Origin: Anaspis maculata
Lineage: Eukaryota > Arthropoda > Insecta > Coleoptera > Scraptiidae
Length of the DNA stretch: 64,000 nucleotides
Direction of reading: 5' to 3'
Assembly (NCBI GenBank): GCA_949128115.1
Contig: OX421963.1
Coordinates: forward strand, 55,919,306-55,983,305
In this document: in pieces, positions 54,686 through 64,000 of the stretch
Numbering within the stretch: the first letter of the stretch is position 1
Layout of the letters: every line of letters starts with the position of its first letter
The notes under the pieces: generated by a model
What the model was told of the DNA's origin: nothing
The model's database searches: none
What the model saw: the letters and a program-made list of their open reading frames with translations, nothing else
Position numbers and translations under genes: made by a program

Positions 54686-56662
54686 TGACCAGTGGTGGAA
54701 CCACGAGCACTCGACAGTTGTCGATCTCGACAATAGACCTATTTCTTTTTCACGCCCATTTTGCCTCCTATCTCCGCTCATTGGCGGGATTTGCCTCACA
54801 TTCTCCCATAGCAACTCTGTCAGTGTCAGTGACTTCCCACTTCTCATTACCCCTGACAACGATATGTTACAATTTGGCATCAGTTGTCAGTAGAGCAGAA
54901 CCAAAATGTGGAGCAAAAGTCTTGCTACGACGCAAACCTACAGACTCGACAACGCTTCACTTGTTTATAAGTGTAAGCATCAAATGACGGGGAACCAGCG
55001 TGATAAGGGGTTGAAGTATAGTGCGGAAGGATATTTTGAAGACGTACTTGTGAATAACCTGAAGGTAGATAGAAGTGAAGTTCTACAGGAGCCAGAAAAA
55101 AGAACAAGCTCCTCAAGAAAATGTTCGGAATAGCATTTGTTTTCAGTGTCTTCTTTGTACCAATCAATCGCTGATGAATAGAAATCTTCCCCTCTGAAGT
55201 GCCCCGTGAGACACTTAAGATTGAAGCAAAATATTGAGGTTTTCTTGTAAATAAGTTACAGTAATCGCCAAATAGGAAGGTGAGGTAGCATTCCCAGCAC
55301 TTTGGACGCCCCCTTTTTGGCCTTGCAAGTACAACTTGTAAAACAGCTGAAGTTGTTTCGTTAGCCTTTAAATTGTAATGCCTTCCTGATGCCGGCATCG
55401 TGTCTTCCAGTGGCGGCCATCCATTTATTTCGCTTATTTTCGTCAGCAGGAAAAGCGTGGAACGCAACATTTGGGGGAAATGCTGTCTTGGACTTTGTGC
55501 GGACAACTTTTCACACAATATACGCGCATTTTTTGAATTGTTCGATCAGTGTAGCGACACGACACATGTGTTACAGTCATAGTGACAGTGACAATTCCCA
55601 TTTATTGTGACAGTATCGCCTTCCTCGAATTTCGCGCCTAATAATTAAAGGCGTTTAATTGAGGTCTCCAATTTTCCGTTGTCTCTCTTTACTGTGACGT
55701 CATGCGTATAAGATACGGTTAATCGAGGTCATTGGGCGCTTCCCAATAAAGCGTATAAGGACACAATTGGACACATATGGACACAATTCGACACAGCTAG
55801 CGTCCCAATAGCAGTAATAGCACCACATGTCGACACAATCGAAACATTGGCGAGGCTGAGTTTAGAAATGAGCTGGCAAGTGCACTTTGACATTGTGTAT
55901 CCGTCTTGTCGCAGTTATTGGAAAGCGCCCTATGTTTCTTGAGATATGACATTTCGTTTCTGACAATGGGAAATTTTTCGAATCTGACAAGCGCTCTGTC
56001 GTGTATTTATTTGATTTCAGCATGGATTTCATGATTTCACTAGTTCTTACCCTCGTTCTTACCAATAAGTGTGTTATATATACTGGAAAACTGAGAAGAT
56101 ACTTACAGAAATGGTTCAAGGGTGTTGTGTCGCTCTATGCGAGTCGAGAATAAGACGAATACACCCAGCATAACCATGCACCGGTTCACGAAAGACCCAA
56201 ACTTGATGGAAGTGTGGCTGCACCAGCAGGAATCACGCTGCACCAGACACGTGCATCTTACTACGAAAAAACTCTATTACTTCGTCCATTAAAAACTCCC
56301 TTATGGGCTCTAGTGACTTTCCCCACATGATAATGGGAACAGTATAGCTATCCGATTCAAAATTCCCGCAAAAGTCAGAAACGAAACGTCCAAACGTCAT
56401 AAATGTCAAAACGTCAAAGGTGACCTCGAAAATCCATGTATTTTCTATCTCCTAAAATTGGAAAGGTCAATTGGCCAGGGGTGTGGCTTAGGATTATTCA
56501 TCCTTGTCTGAACGTCTCTGTTCCCCATAAGAAATAGGTCTATTTCCCCTCTCCACCTCTCACCCTAAATTCCCCTTTCCCCTCTGCACCCCTCATCTTT
56601 TAGAGAAGGGAAAATTGTCGAGATCGACAACTTTCGAGAGCTCGTAGTTCCACCACAGGTCA
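54686..56662. mobile_element. Nested inverted-repeat element with THAP relic
   Basis: The left end TGACCAGTGGTGGAAC with a following GTTGTCGATCTCGACAAT block is mirrored at the right end (GTTCCACCACAGGTCA preceded by ATTGTCGAGATCGACAAC). Terminal repeats are about 48 bp with roughly six mismatches. No exact target duplication was found, so the ends may be off by a few bases. The interior carries a THAP-domain remnant, a domain found at the N terminus of P-element-like and some Kolobok transposases. Superfamily assignment to P is an inference. Confidence 0.65.
56113..56290 (+). pseudogene. THAP-domain fragment, frameshifted
   Basis: Plus-strand translation from the ATG at 56113 reads MVQGCCVALCESR, the start of a C2CH zinc finger. 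After a one-base shift it continues ITMHRFTKDPNLMEVWL, the conserved HRFPKD..L...W block of THAP domains. The second half of the finger (C-x2-H) is not clear and a stop follows at about 56290. It is probably the remnant of a transposase first exon. A host THAP pseudogene is the alternative. Confidence 0.7.
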
Positions 56663-57221
56663 GTTTTCCAAGATTTTAATATCAATTTGAAAAGAAATAT
56701 AACTTCATTTCCAGAGAAGTCAGTTCACACCAGGTGAAAAGTTGGCAAGCCTACAATGCCAAAGTAGAAAATTTGCCCAGCCAACTAGAGTCACAGTACA
56801 AGTGAGCCTACTATTTATATCATTATTATTGGTAAAAGTATTTGTAACTACCTGGTGAAACCTACCTAGCTGGTGACCTCATGAAAGAAAAACATTCAAA
56901 CTTCTTCTAGGAACTCAGCAGCTTAAAAGCGTAACTACCTACTGTAACCATAATTCATTGTCACAAACTGTAAACTCTTACTGCTGAACCACATCTATCT
57001 ATTGCGTTATAATATCACTGCTCTTTATTAAAGAAAAAATAACAGGAAGGGGGCATCGGGGCCCATTTTGTTTCCGTGTAATTTTTTTTTGTATTTTTTT
57101 AACCAAATTACTTTTGGTCTGCGGGGGCCCCTAATTGACCGAGGTTTTGGGGGCCCTTAGCCAAAAATCTAGGCCGGGATTGCGGCCTAGCGGCCTTGGC
57201 CAGTCCGTCCCTGGTCGCTCC

Positions 57222-57410
57222 ATTGCCGTTCTGTTATGCTCCATCAGCATCAGCACTGGCTGCCAGTCCATTCGGGGGAGCTCGCCCTCTGGGGAGCTCT
57301 AGAAAGTCCATCGGCATTCAGGCAGGCTCTTCATGTACCTACGGCTCCTCCGGCAATTGTGCTGGTGTGTATCTTATTCTCGCGTCGTGATCTCCAGCGA
57401 ATTTCGTAAC
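57222..57410 (+). repeat. Dispersed repeat R33, copy 3, right fragment
   Basis: Contains CTCTAGAAAGTCC, GGCTCCTCCGGCAATTGT and TCGTGATCTCCAGCG, matching 33870-33990. Together with 53900-53969 it forms one repeat copy split by the hAT element. Confidence 0.65.
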
Positions 57411-58873
57411 GATAATTGAATGATAGCCCAGTCAACAGAACCCAAAAGAAAGTACCAGTCTCGTAGCTAGCGCTCACGTCTTCCCTGGAGAAATTTTATG
57501 TGAGGAGGAATGAGTTAAGGATATACAGTGAGATCAATAACTAAAATTATCAATGGCCTTTTTTTCGGGGAATCGCGAATCGAGGAGCCAACACTCTTGA
57601 CTCGATCGACTCGAACTGATCAACTCAATTTTAGAAATACCTCTTTTCCTTTTTGTATTTTAAATAGTGGGGGGGTTAGCGGAATGGTCTGTGCATTTTG
57701 TGATCAAAGCATGAAATTTGGCATACTTGTTCAGAAGACCCTCCTTCGCATTTCCAGATGTGGCGCCACGCGAGATTTTGCGCCAGAGACACTGTATTGC
57801 GGTTAATATACCTGCTAGGGGTAAATTCTGCAAAAATGGTTCCTGGCCGGTCTCTGGTACCGCAGTCGGTATTTTTTAGTTCTGTTTAGTTAAAACTACA
57901 TGTAGAAATGAGTGAGGAGTACATTTTCACAAGCAAAGTTCCAAATGCTGCCTTTATACGTTGTTTCAATACATTTTAAGGCCAACTTTGTTTTAGAACA
58001 GGAAACTTGGTAAAAAAATTGCCAAAACCTCGGCAAAGATATGAACGTCCTGAAAATTTGATATTCTGTTCAGAATTAAGTGCCCTACTATATATCTAAA
58101 ATTGCCAGAAATCGCTCTCCGAGGCTTCGAGTTATTGGAGGGGGGGTAAAAAATTGCAACTCAAAATGAAAGGTATAGAACCCGATGGAACCCGTCAATC
58201 CAATGAATGCAAATACGTCGTAGTTCGACGCATCACAACCAGTTGATACAATTTTGGCACAAAAAGTGTCGATCATTGTTGAAGGGGGGTCGTGGGGAAG
58301 GGCGAAACTCGGCTGGGTGGCTCTTTTTCTTCCTGGGCCATGAAGAATCGATCCCGACAAGATTGGTATCTTTTCCGACTAAATTCAACGTCCTGAACTT
58401 GAATCCGATGTGTAAATTTGGATAAAAACAAGTTCGAACAAGTTTACTTGAGAAAACCTGTTTTTTCTTTGACAGTTTTCACGAAACTTTTTTCAACTGT
58501 TAGAGGTATTCATCTATGAAAATATTTCAGAGATCATTAGATTGAACTGTATTCTTAACGAAAATCATCTATTCGATCTGTAATTTTGTTTTCCGACATA
58601 GAAAAAACCGATTTGAACTTTAGTCGGCACTGCCCGGCGTCCACTAGTGACCAGAACACTACAGCATGCACCTTCAAGTAATAACTCAATACCCTGCATT
58701 GCGATTTATGACGATTTTGTTTATGTTATAGGGAATTCAGTTCTGCACAGATCCTCGAACTTTCAAAGATGAGTTATAATTTTTCAGATAGGTAGCGCTC
58801 AAACTGTAGAAGAAAAATTCTATCTCTCACTCATGGTTGTCACGGTCTATCGTTCACTGGTGCATCCCAGCGT
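57411..58873. other. Unassigned, with diverged D-type arm at 57660-57800
   Basis: The stretch at 57660-57800 shares GGGGGTTA, GTGCATTTTGTGA-CAAAGCA and GGCGCCACGC-AGATTTT with palindrome D. The remainder shows no gene. Confidence 0.45.
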
Positions 58874-59206
58874 TAAGGATGGAGTTAAATTGGTGAAATG
58901 AGGCGTTGCGGAATCGATCGCTGTGGGTTTATTACTTGACAGAAACTCACCATTCAATTCTATTTCGGAAGCTACAAAGATGTATTTTAATTTGAGCCCA
59001 CTGGCATTTCCAAAATCCAAAAAAAAATTCCGAGAAATTTTGAAATTTGAAAAAATTATTTTCAGATTTCGAGAATGCCAATGGGCTCAAACCAAAGTAC
59101 ATTCTTGTAGCTTTCCAAAGAGACCTTACTGCTAAATTTCTGTCAAGGAATAAGCCCGTAGTACTTGATTTCGCAACGGCTGATTTCACCAATTTAACTC
59201 CGTCAA
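58874..59206. repeat. Palindromic MITE F, about 335 bp
   Basis: The arms share GGAGTTAAATTGGTGAAAT, GCGTTGCG/GCCGTTGCG, TTGACAGAAA, GGAAGCTACAA/GGAAAGCTACAA and TTTGAGCCCA-TGGCATT, inverted around an axis near 59040. Overlapping frames on both strands are a by-product of the palindrome. Confidence 0.8.
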
Positions 59207-59602
59207 TAATCTATGAATGCGGAATAGGTCGATCGATTCATTGCACTTTTTTTCTAGCCTGGCCCTGGATTTTGACTTACCCGGTATGGCTTCTTGGATA
59301 AGTTCTAACAAAGAAGTTTTACTGGTGAATTTCAACAAAATATCTCAAGCCGTTTCAGAAATATCGCTCATCAAAGTTTCATACGGAACACAAAACACGG
59401 TTACCTCGACGGTTACGTATCTTCGTGACCAATGGAGAAAACAAAATTTCTTCTGTGGATCCTGACTTGCCTTGAAGTCCTCTATCTCCCATTAGCCTAT
59501 GTAAGGTCATTCATGAATCACCCTGTATAGATAAATTATCACCGTATTGCGTACCTACAACTTGTGGAAAGAAATTAAGATTTTTTTATCATCTGAGAAT
59601 AG

Positions 59603-59945
59603 CACCGTATAATCAAAAACATTTTTACTCCAGAGTGCTATGATTTTTTTTGCCTTTTTCAGTTATGTTGGGAGTATCGCAATTAACTTCAAAGTGACAT
59701 CTGCATATTTTGCTTATCGTCTTGGCATTTGCCTTTTTGCACACTGTACTGTACCGTACGGCGGATCACCTAAAACTAATGGAACATGTTCCGTCTGACG
59801 GTATTTGTACCGTCTAGATTGAAAGCATCTACAGTGATAGTGACATTTATTAATTTATTCAGTCATCATGGCCAACCTTTGATAAATAAAATAATAATTT
59901 CATAGCACTCTAGAGAAAAAAGTTTTTGATCGTACGGTATATTAG
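59603..59945. repeat. Palindromic MITE G, about 340 bp
   Basis: The left block ATCAAAAAC..TTTTTACTCCAGAGTGC mirrors the right block ending GTTTTTGATCG, with CCGTA/TACGG outside. AGAGTGCTATGA is perfect in both arms. The axis is near 59775. TA lies at both tips but the exact end is uncertain. Confidence 0.7.
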
Positions 59946-60235
59946 ACAAGTGCTTCAATTGACGAGTAGGAGAAACGGTCTTATAAAACGTGTGTTATAT
60001 ACAGGGTTGACCGGTCGGTATGCCCACTTTTCGCGAGGCCAATACTGTCTTATAAATTACGCTAGAGAGATGGATCAAGAAGCAGAGGAAAGCTTATTTC
60101 ATGCCATTTCTAACGATATATTAAACTCTGAAGAACAACATCGGTCGAATGCTCTCCGTGGGAAATAATGCATCGTTGCATTCTCGAGTGAAAATTCCGC
60201 TCCAAAATGGCCAGCACTATTTGCTGGAATTTAGG

Positions 60236-60420
60236 CTCAAATACTGGTTTTGAGCTCTTTCAGTGTGCAGGGATTGGGTTTGTTAGCATAGACTTGATCT
60301 TTCAAGAAACCCCATAGAAAAAATCTGGCGGCGTGAGATCGGGTGATCTTGCAAGCCAATCAATGTCACCATTTCTCGAGATCAAACGTCTATGAACCAA
60401 GTGGGCACTTCTTGGCATGT
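60236..60420 (-). pseudogene. Mariner/IS630-type transposase C-terminal relic
   Basis: Minus-strand translation gives LISRNGDIDWLARSPDLTPP, then DFF, a one-base shift, and FLWGFLKDQVYANKPNP with LKELKTSI. ARSPDLTPxDFFLWG is the block carrying the third catalytic acidic residue in mariner/IS630-like transposases. The relic lies inside the ends of palindrome H, on one side only. It is inactive because of the frameshift and the missing N-terminal part. Confidence 0.85.
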
Positions 60421-61351
60421 GAAATTAAACTTGTCAAAGTTCCAAAACATTCTCGAATTATTTGGAATCAATTCGGACGAAAATAGCCCAAACAAGCGAA
60501 GTTTATTGCAGAGGATAAGTTAAATAACGAGATATTTTGGAAGCCTTTGTATTTCGTCGCAGTGTGCTTTGAAAAAAATATTCTTGCCCAAATAATAGTA
60601 TGGGGGCATAGGTCGTGCCGTGTGCAGCTTCGTGAAGATATATAGGGATATGTCTTAGTCGATTCCTGGGGGGTCAAGGACCATGAAAAATGATGGTGGA
60701 ATATTCGTATCCACTGCAGGCAAATATGGTGGAGGCGCCAAAATGGGCTTCATCTGGTAATAAGAAACTGGCTGTAGCTCGTTTGTTTTCCAACGGATGT
60801 CAACATCTGGGACGTCATTTTGTAGACAAAAAAATTCTCTTCTGATTTCATACCTAAATTTACAAACGTCATTTCGTGAAACTGTCAAATCTGTATTTAT
60901 AAGTCATGCTAAATTCCGCCCTTTTTTTAAGGTTATCCGATATTTCTGAAACCTGGCAGTATCATAGATCTTGAAGTGCTCTTTTAGAATTTTTACTTTT
61001 CCAATCCGTATCTTTGCCGTTTTGGCCGCCATATTGAAAAGATGGCGCCCAAAAAACAGTTTTTTGTCAATATCTTGAATTCCACTGACTCAAGATTGAA
61101 ATGTGTATATGCGAAGGAAAGCCCATTCCAATCTCTACAATTTGACATATCAGTCATTATTGTGCGATTTACGGTTCTTGAGTTAGAGCTTTCAGAACTT
61201 CCGGAAGCATCAACTTTCGGCATTCAATCAGCATGTTAAATTGATACCATCGTCATGTAGTAGGCAAATAACCCATCAATAGCTCTTGGCCATTAACCAT
61301 AGATGATAAAAATTTAGAAAATCGATCATGGTGATGTTATTTGTGTAATTA

Positions 61352-61705
61352 CAGGGTGAACTGTGAAAGCAAACTGACTTAAGAAAGAAATAAAGGTAAA
61401 ATAGCATTTGAAGGATATCAGATACATTCGAAACTCATTATTATGATGAGATTTAGGGTCATCATTCAGAATATTCACTTTTCCACTTCGTATCTTTACT
61501 GTTCTGGCGATAATTTTGAAAAAATGGCGCCAAAAAAAACATATTTTTGATTTTTTTCGAAAATTTGTCATAAAACTTGAGAATTTATATCAAAAGTGAT
61601 GGTCTATCAAATTGTCTATAATTTGACGTCTGAATCACTCATGTGCGACTTACAGTTCTCAAGCTATACCTTCTCAAAGTTAATTTTCCCTTAGAGTTCA
61701 CCCTG
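61352..61705. mobile_element. TA-flanked MITE at the axis of palindrome H
   Basis: The ends CAGGGTGAACT and AGTTCACCCTG-type (with one inserted base pair region) are inverted, each flanked by TA (61350-61351, 61706-61707). The outer arms run right up to it on both sides. The 354-bp interior is AT-rich and non-coding. Confidence 0.75.
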
Positions 61706-62573
61706 TAGTTGCATAGCAACCGTTACCATGCTTGATTTTCTGGATATTAATGGTCTGTGGTTGACAATTCATCATTATTTATGGTTAATTTGACTGCCAC
61801 GTGGAGCTAAGCTCAACTTGACATGCTGATTGGATGACAAAAGTTGATGCTTCAGGGAGCTCTGGAAGCCATAACCCAAGAACCGGAAATAGCACGTACA
61901 CGAGTAAGGTGTCAAATTGTAGATAATTGAATAAGCTTTCATTCGCAAACAAACGCTTCGACCTCACATTGACTGAAATGAAGATATTGACAAAAAACTG
62001 TTTTTTGGGCGCCATCTTTCCAATATGGCGGCCAAAACAGCAAATATACGAAGTGGAAAAGTGAAAATTCGGAAAGGGCACCTCAAGATCTATAATACTG
62101 CCAAGTTTCAAAAATATCAGATAACCTTGAAAAAAGGCCGAAATTTAGCATATCTTATGATGACAATTTTGACAGTTTCCCGGAATGACGTTTGTAAACT
62201 TAGGCATAAAATAAGAAGAGAATTTCTTTGTCTACAAAATGATGTTTCAGATGTTGAAATCTGTTAAAAAACAAACGAGCTACAGCCAGTTTCTTATCAT
62301 CAGATGAAGCCCATTTTGGCGCCTCCACCATATTTGCCTGCAGCAGATGTCCATATTCCACCATAATTTTTCATGGTTCTTGATCGCCCAGGAATCGATT
62401 AGGACATATCCCTATATATCTTCACGAAGCTGCACACGGGCAACCTTTTTTTGACCCTATGCCCCCTGACTATAAGCTTTCTTTTGCTTTTTGATGCATC
62501 TCTATACCTACCCCAGTTCATAAACCAGTATTGGCCTGGCGAAAAGTGGGCTTACTAACTGGTCAGCCCTGTA

Positions 62574-62879
62574 CAATTTTTTTCTATTTTGCAACTATTC
62601 CATGCTTTTTTTCAATGCCTAAAATGTAAAATATGAGCCTCCGCTAACATTTTGATGTAATTTATTGTGGTTGGTAGACATATACCACATTGTGGTGGAA
62701 ATGAGCCAGATTTTTCTTAAATAAACACCCTTCTACGAAATTATGTCACCTAAGCTGTCACCCTGCCAGTGAGTGCTGTCAAGTCGATGTCATGCCCGCC
62801 AATATTGCCAAACTTTAAGATTAAAAAAATGCCTATCGAAATGGAGCCTCTTTCGATACGCGAATGACATCATTTGCCT
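62574..62879. other. Spacer, no gene seen
   Basis: AT-rich sequence between palindrome H and the R38 repeat. Nothing recognised. Confidence 0.35.
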
Positions 62880-63360
62880 ATCAAAATGACTTTCTTATGA
62901 TCGCAAAATAGAAAATCTGTTGTGGGCGACACAAAACTTTCCCGACCAGTATCAAGGAACCTATGTGAATCTTTGTTCGGGACGTCTCTTAGGGTGAGAA
63001 ATAGTTTGAGAGGAAGATTGGAACCAATTTGTACTTAGTAAATCCAAAAAATTTCAAGAAAATTTGAATTTTCCTGAAAAAACTCAAAGCCTTTTACATC
63101 TCAGTGTGAAAATCGTCAATCAAGGCTTCATTTTGAGCTCCATCATTCAAGTCTGCTCTTGATAAGCAGGTTTTAAATTTTCAACTGGAAAACTGTCGGA
63201 AAATTGAGAAAAGAAAATGTTAGAAAATGTTAAAGAGCCATTTACCTCTTGTTTTTTCTTAAAAATCTATTAAATCCATTCTCCAATAATGACTCGTAGC
63301 AAGTCAGCACCTGAAATGAGTATTTCGTGGGGCTTACCGCCTGTCGAAGTTTGCTCTGCA
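62880..63360 (+). repeat. Dispersed repeat R38, copy 2
   Basis: Diverged copy of 38060-38470 in the same orientation, longer by about 70 bp through an internal AT-rich insertion near 63180-63240. It ends at a T10 run. Confidence 0.6.
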
Positions 63361-63882
63361 TTTTTTTTTTTGAAATGGGGCCTTGCACTGCCACTTTCAC
63401 ACACCGAGGGCGCCACGACCGTTGGGGGCAAATTCGACAATTTTGACGGCGTTGACGCTTCAGCGACCGACGTCCGTCATTTTATGTCTTGATTTGAAAT
63501 TTGGATAACCTCTGTTTCTTGCTTGACGTCTCCAGTCACTGTCAGTTACTAGTCTAACTACTCAAACTCCCATGTTTTTCCCGTGGTTACGGCCGCTTCA
63601 TTGAAGTAGGCGCCCCCTACAGTAGTGGCGACCTCACGTTGAGTTTTTCAATTGCAAGGTCCCATTCCGGAATGTGTATGTTCTTCACATGTTCTTCACT
63701 CTTATACCTTGATAGATACCTACTACTAAGTAGCTACATTTAAACAGGTCCGTCAATTTCAGTTTTCCGGACGTCACTCACGTGATGGCCTTTGAACGCT
63801 GTATCCAGTTCTTAGTGGGTGTTTCTTAACTTCAAGCTTCAAGAGGCAGAAACAGAAACACTCTCGGAAACACTAGGAGACT
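63361..63882. other. Unassigned right-edge sequence
   Basis: More GC-rich than the preceding repeats. A 67-codon plus frame at 63289-63492 starts in the R38 repeat and has no domain, so it is not called. Confidence 0.35.
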
Positions 63883-64000
63883 TTATTGAAATAATATGTC
63901 GGAACTGAGACGCAAGTTGAGACGTTCAGCCACTTCTGCCACGGAATTCAAGATTCCTTCAGATGCGGTGCTCGCGTGGAGTTGAGCTATGTGAATGACA
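63883..64000 (-). CDS. Possible 3' end of a minus-strand gene (partial)
   Basis: An open frame of 38 codons enters from the right edge on the minus strand and ends in a TAA that overlaps AATAAA (complement of 63882-63887). The residues look protein-like (HIAQLHASTASEGIL, VAEVAERLNLRLSSD), but no family is recognised. A frame of this length arises by chance fairly often, so support is weak. It is listed because it is the only candidate host coding end in the window. Confidence 0.25.
   Translation of the reverse strand, partial: VIHIAQLHASTASEGILNSVAEVAERLNLRLSSDILFQ

Larger units (their letters stand above)
53970..57213. mobile_element. 3.24-kb hAT element with perfect 8-bp TSD
   Basis: The termini CAGGGGCGGACTGG and CCAGTCCGTCCCTG are inverted, with one mismatch. 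GTCGCTCC abuts both sides exactly (53962-53969, 57214-57221). Subterminal regions are GC-rich (TTGGGGCCCCCC; GGGGGCCCCTAAT). I cannot find a hAT transposase dimerisation domain. The longest plus frame (54361-54987, 208 codons) straddles the inner element boundary and is not recognised. The size is increased by a nested element at 54686-56662. Confidence 0.93.
60002..62571. repeat. Concentric palindrome H with mariner ends
   Basis: The outer ends CAGGGTTGACCGG and CTGGTCAGCCCTG are inverted and TA-flanked (60000-60001, 62572-62573). Mirrored arms (60615-61350 and 61706-62440) share AAGATATATAGGGATATGTC, TTTGGCGCCTCCACCATAT in either orientation, GGCGCC-AAAAAACAG and many more blocks. The axis holds a second element (61352-61705). 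The left side alone retains a transposase remnant (60236-60420), so the palindrome is asymmetric there. Confidence 0.88.

Noticed and set aside
54925..55518. 197-codon minus-strand frame within the nested hAT insert
   Set aside because: No transposase or other motif; composition resembles non-coding sequence; overlaps plus-strand frames of similar quality.
58947..59192. Overlapping frames on both strands in MITE F
   Set aside because: Direct consequence of palindromic sequence; no independent coding evidence.

Overview
The window is eukaryotic nuclear DNA, most probably from an insect. It is AT-rich and almost free of recognisable host coding sequence. It holds a Ty3/gypsy retrotransposon with a tRNA-Lys-type primer site, a non-LTR retroelement, hAT and Tc1/mariner elements and a tRNA-derived SINE. 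I cannot name the species. No rRNA, tRNA gene, CRISPR or bacterial-type operon is seen. The only hint of a host gene is a short open frame running off the right edge on the minus strand.

Left part (1-16 kb). A mariner-like palindrome (734-1450) is followed by a complete, very young Ty3/gypsy element (2114-10553). It has two identical 1340-bp LTRs, a 4-bp target duplication, a PBS, a Gag ORF, a Pol ORF in the -1 frame with a canonical GGGAAAC slip site, and a PPT, but no env. Small MITEs and a concentric palindrome follow. At 14785-15567 lies the first of two nearly identical foldback elements whose arms are built of 20-21-bp tandem repeats.

Middle (16-42 kb). Mostly anonymous AT-rich DNA carries a 170-bp dispersed repeat pair (16.9 and 20.7 kb). 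A large palindromic element (about 26050-31486) has one arm split by a 5'-truncated non-LTR retrotransposon with a 1010-codon open frame. Next come a concentric palindrome with a Tc1-like transposase relic on its axis, a hAT MITE, the second foldback copy (37082-37879, inverted relative to the first), and tandem arrays rich in a GCCGCCATCTTG motif.

Right part (42-64 kb). A scrambled Ty3/gypsy integrase relic (42.1-42.6 kb) is followed by stacked nested insertions. Palindrome C (43145-46939) contains palindromes A and B. A 100-110-bp tandem array is split by palindrome D (47158-49352), which holds a hAT MITE, which in turn holds a SINE. A 3.24-kb hAT element (53970-57213) has a perfect 8-bp duplication and an internal inverted-repeat element with a THAP-domain relic. 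Palindrome H (60002-62571) carries a mariner transposase relic.

The most unusual theme is a set of long palindromes. At least four of them have, at the axis of symmetry, a second, TA-flanked pair of CAGGGTG-type mariner ends, so the palindromes are concentric. Several unrelated repeat families here also share a motif identical or close to the YY1/Pho consensus. Coordinates of diverged palindrome ends are approximate, to about 10-20 bp.
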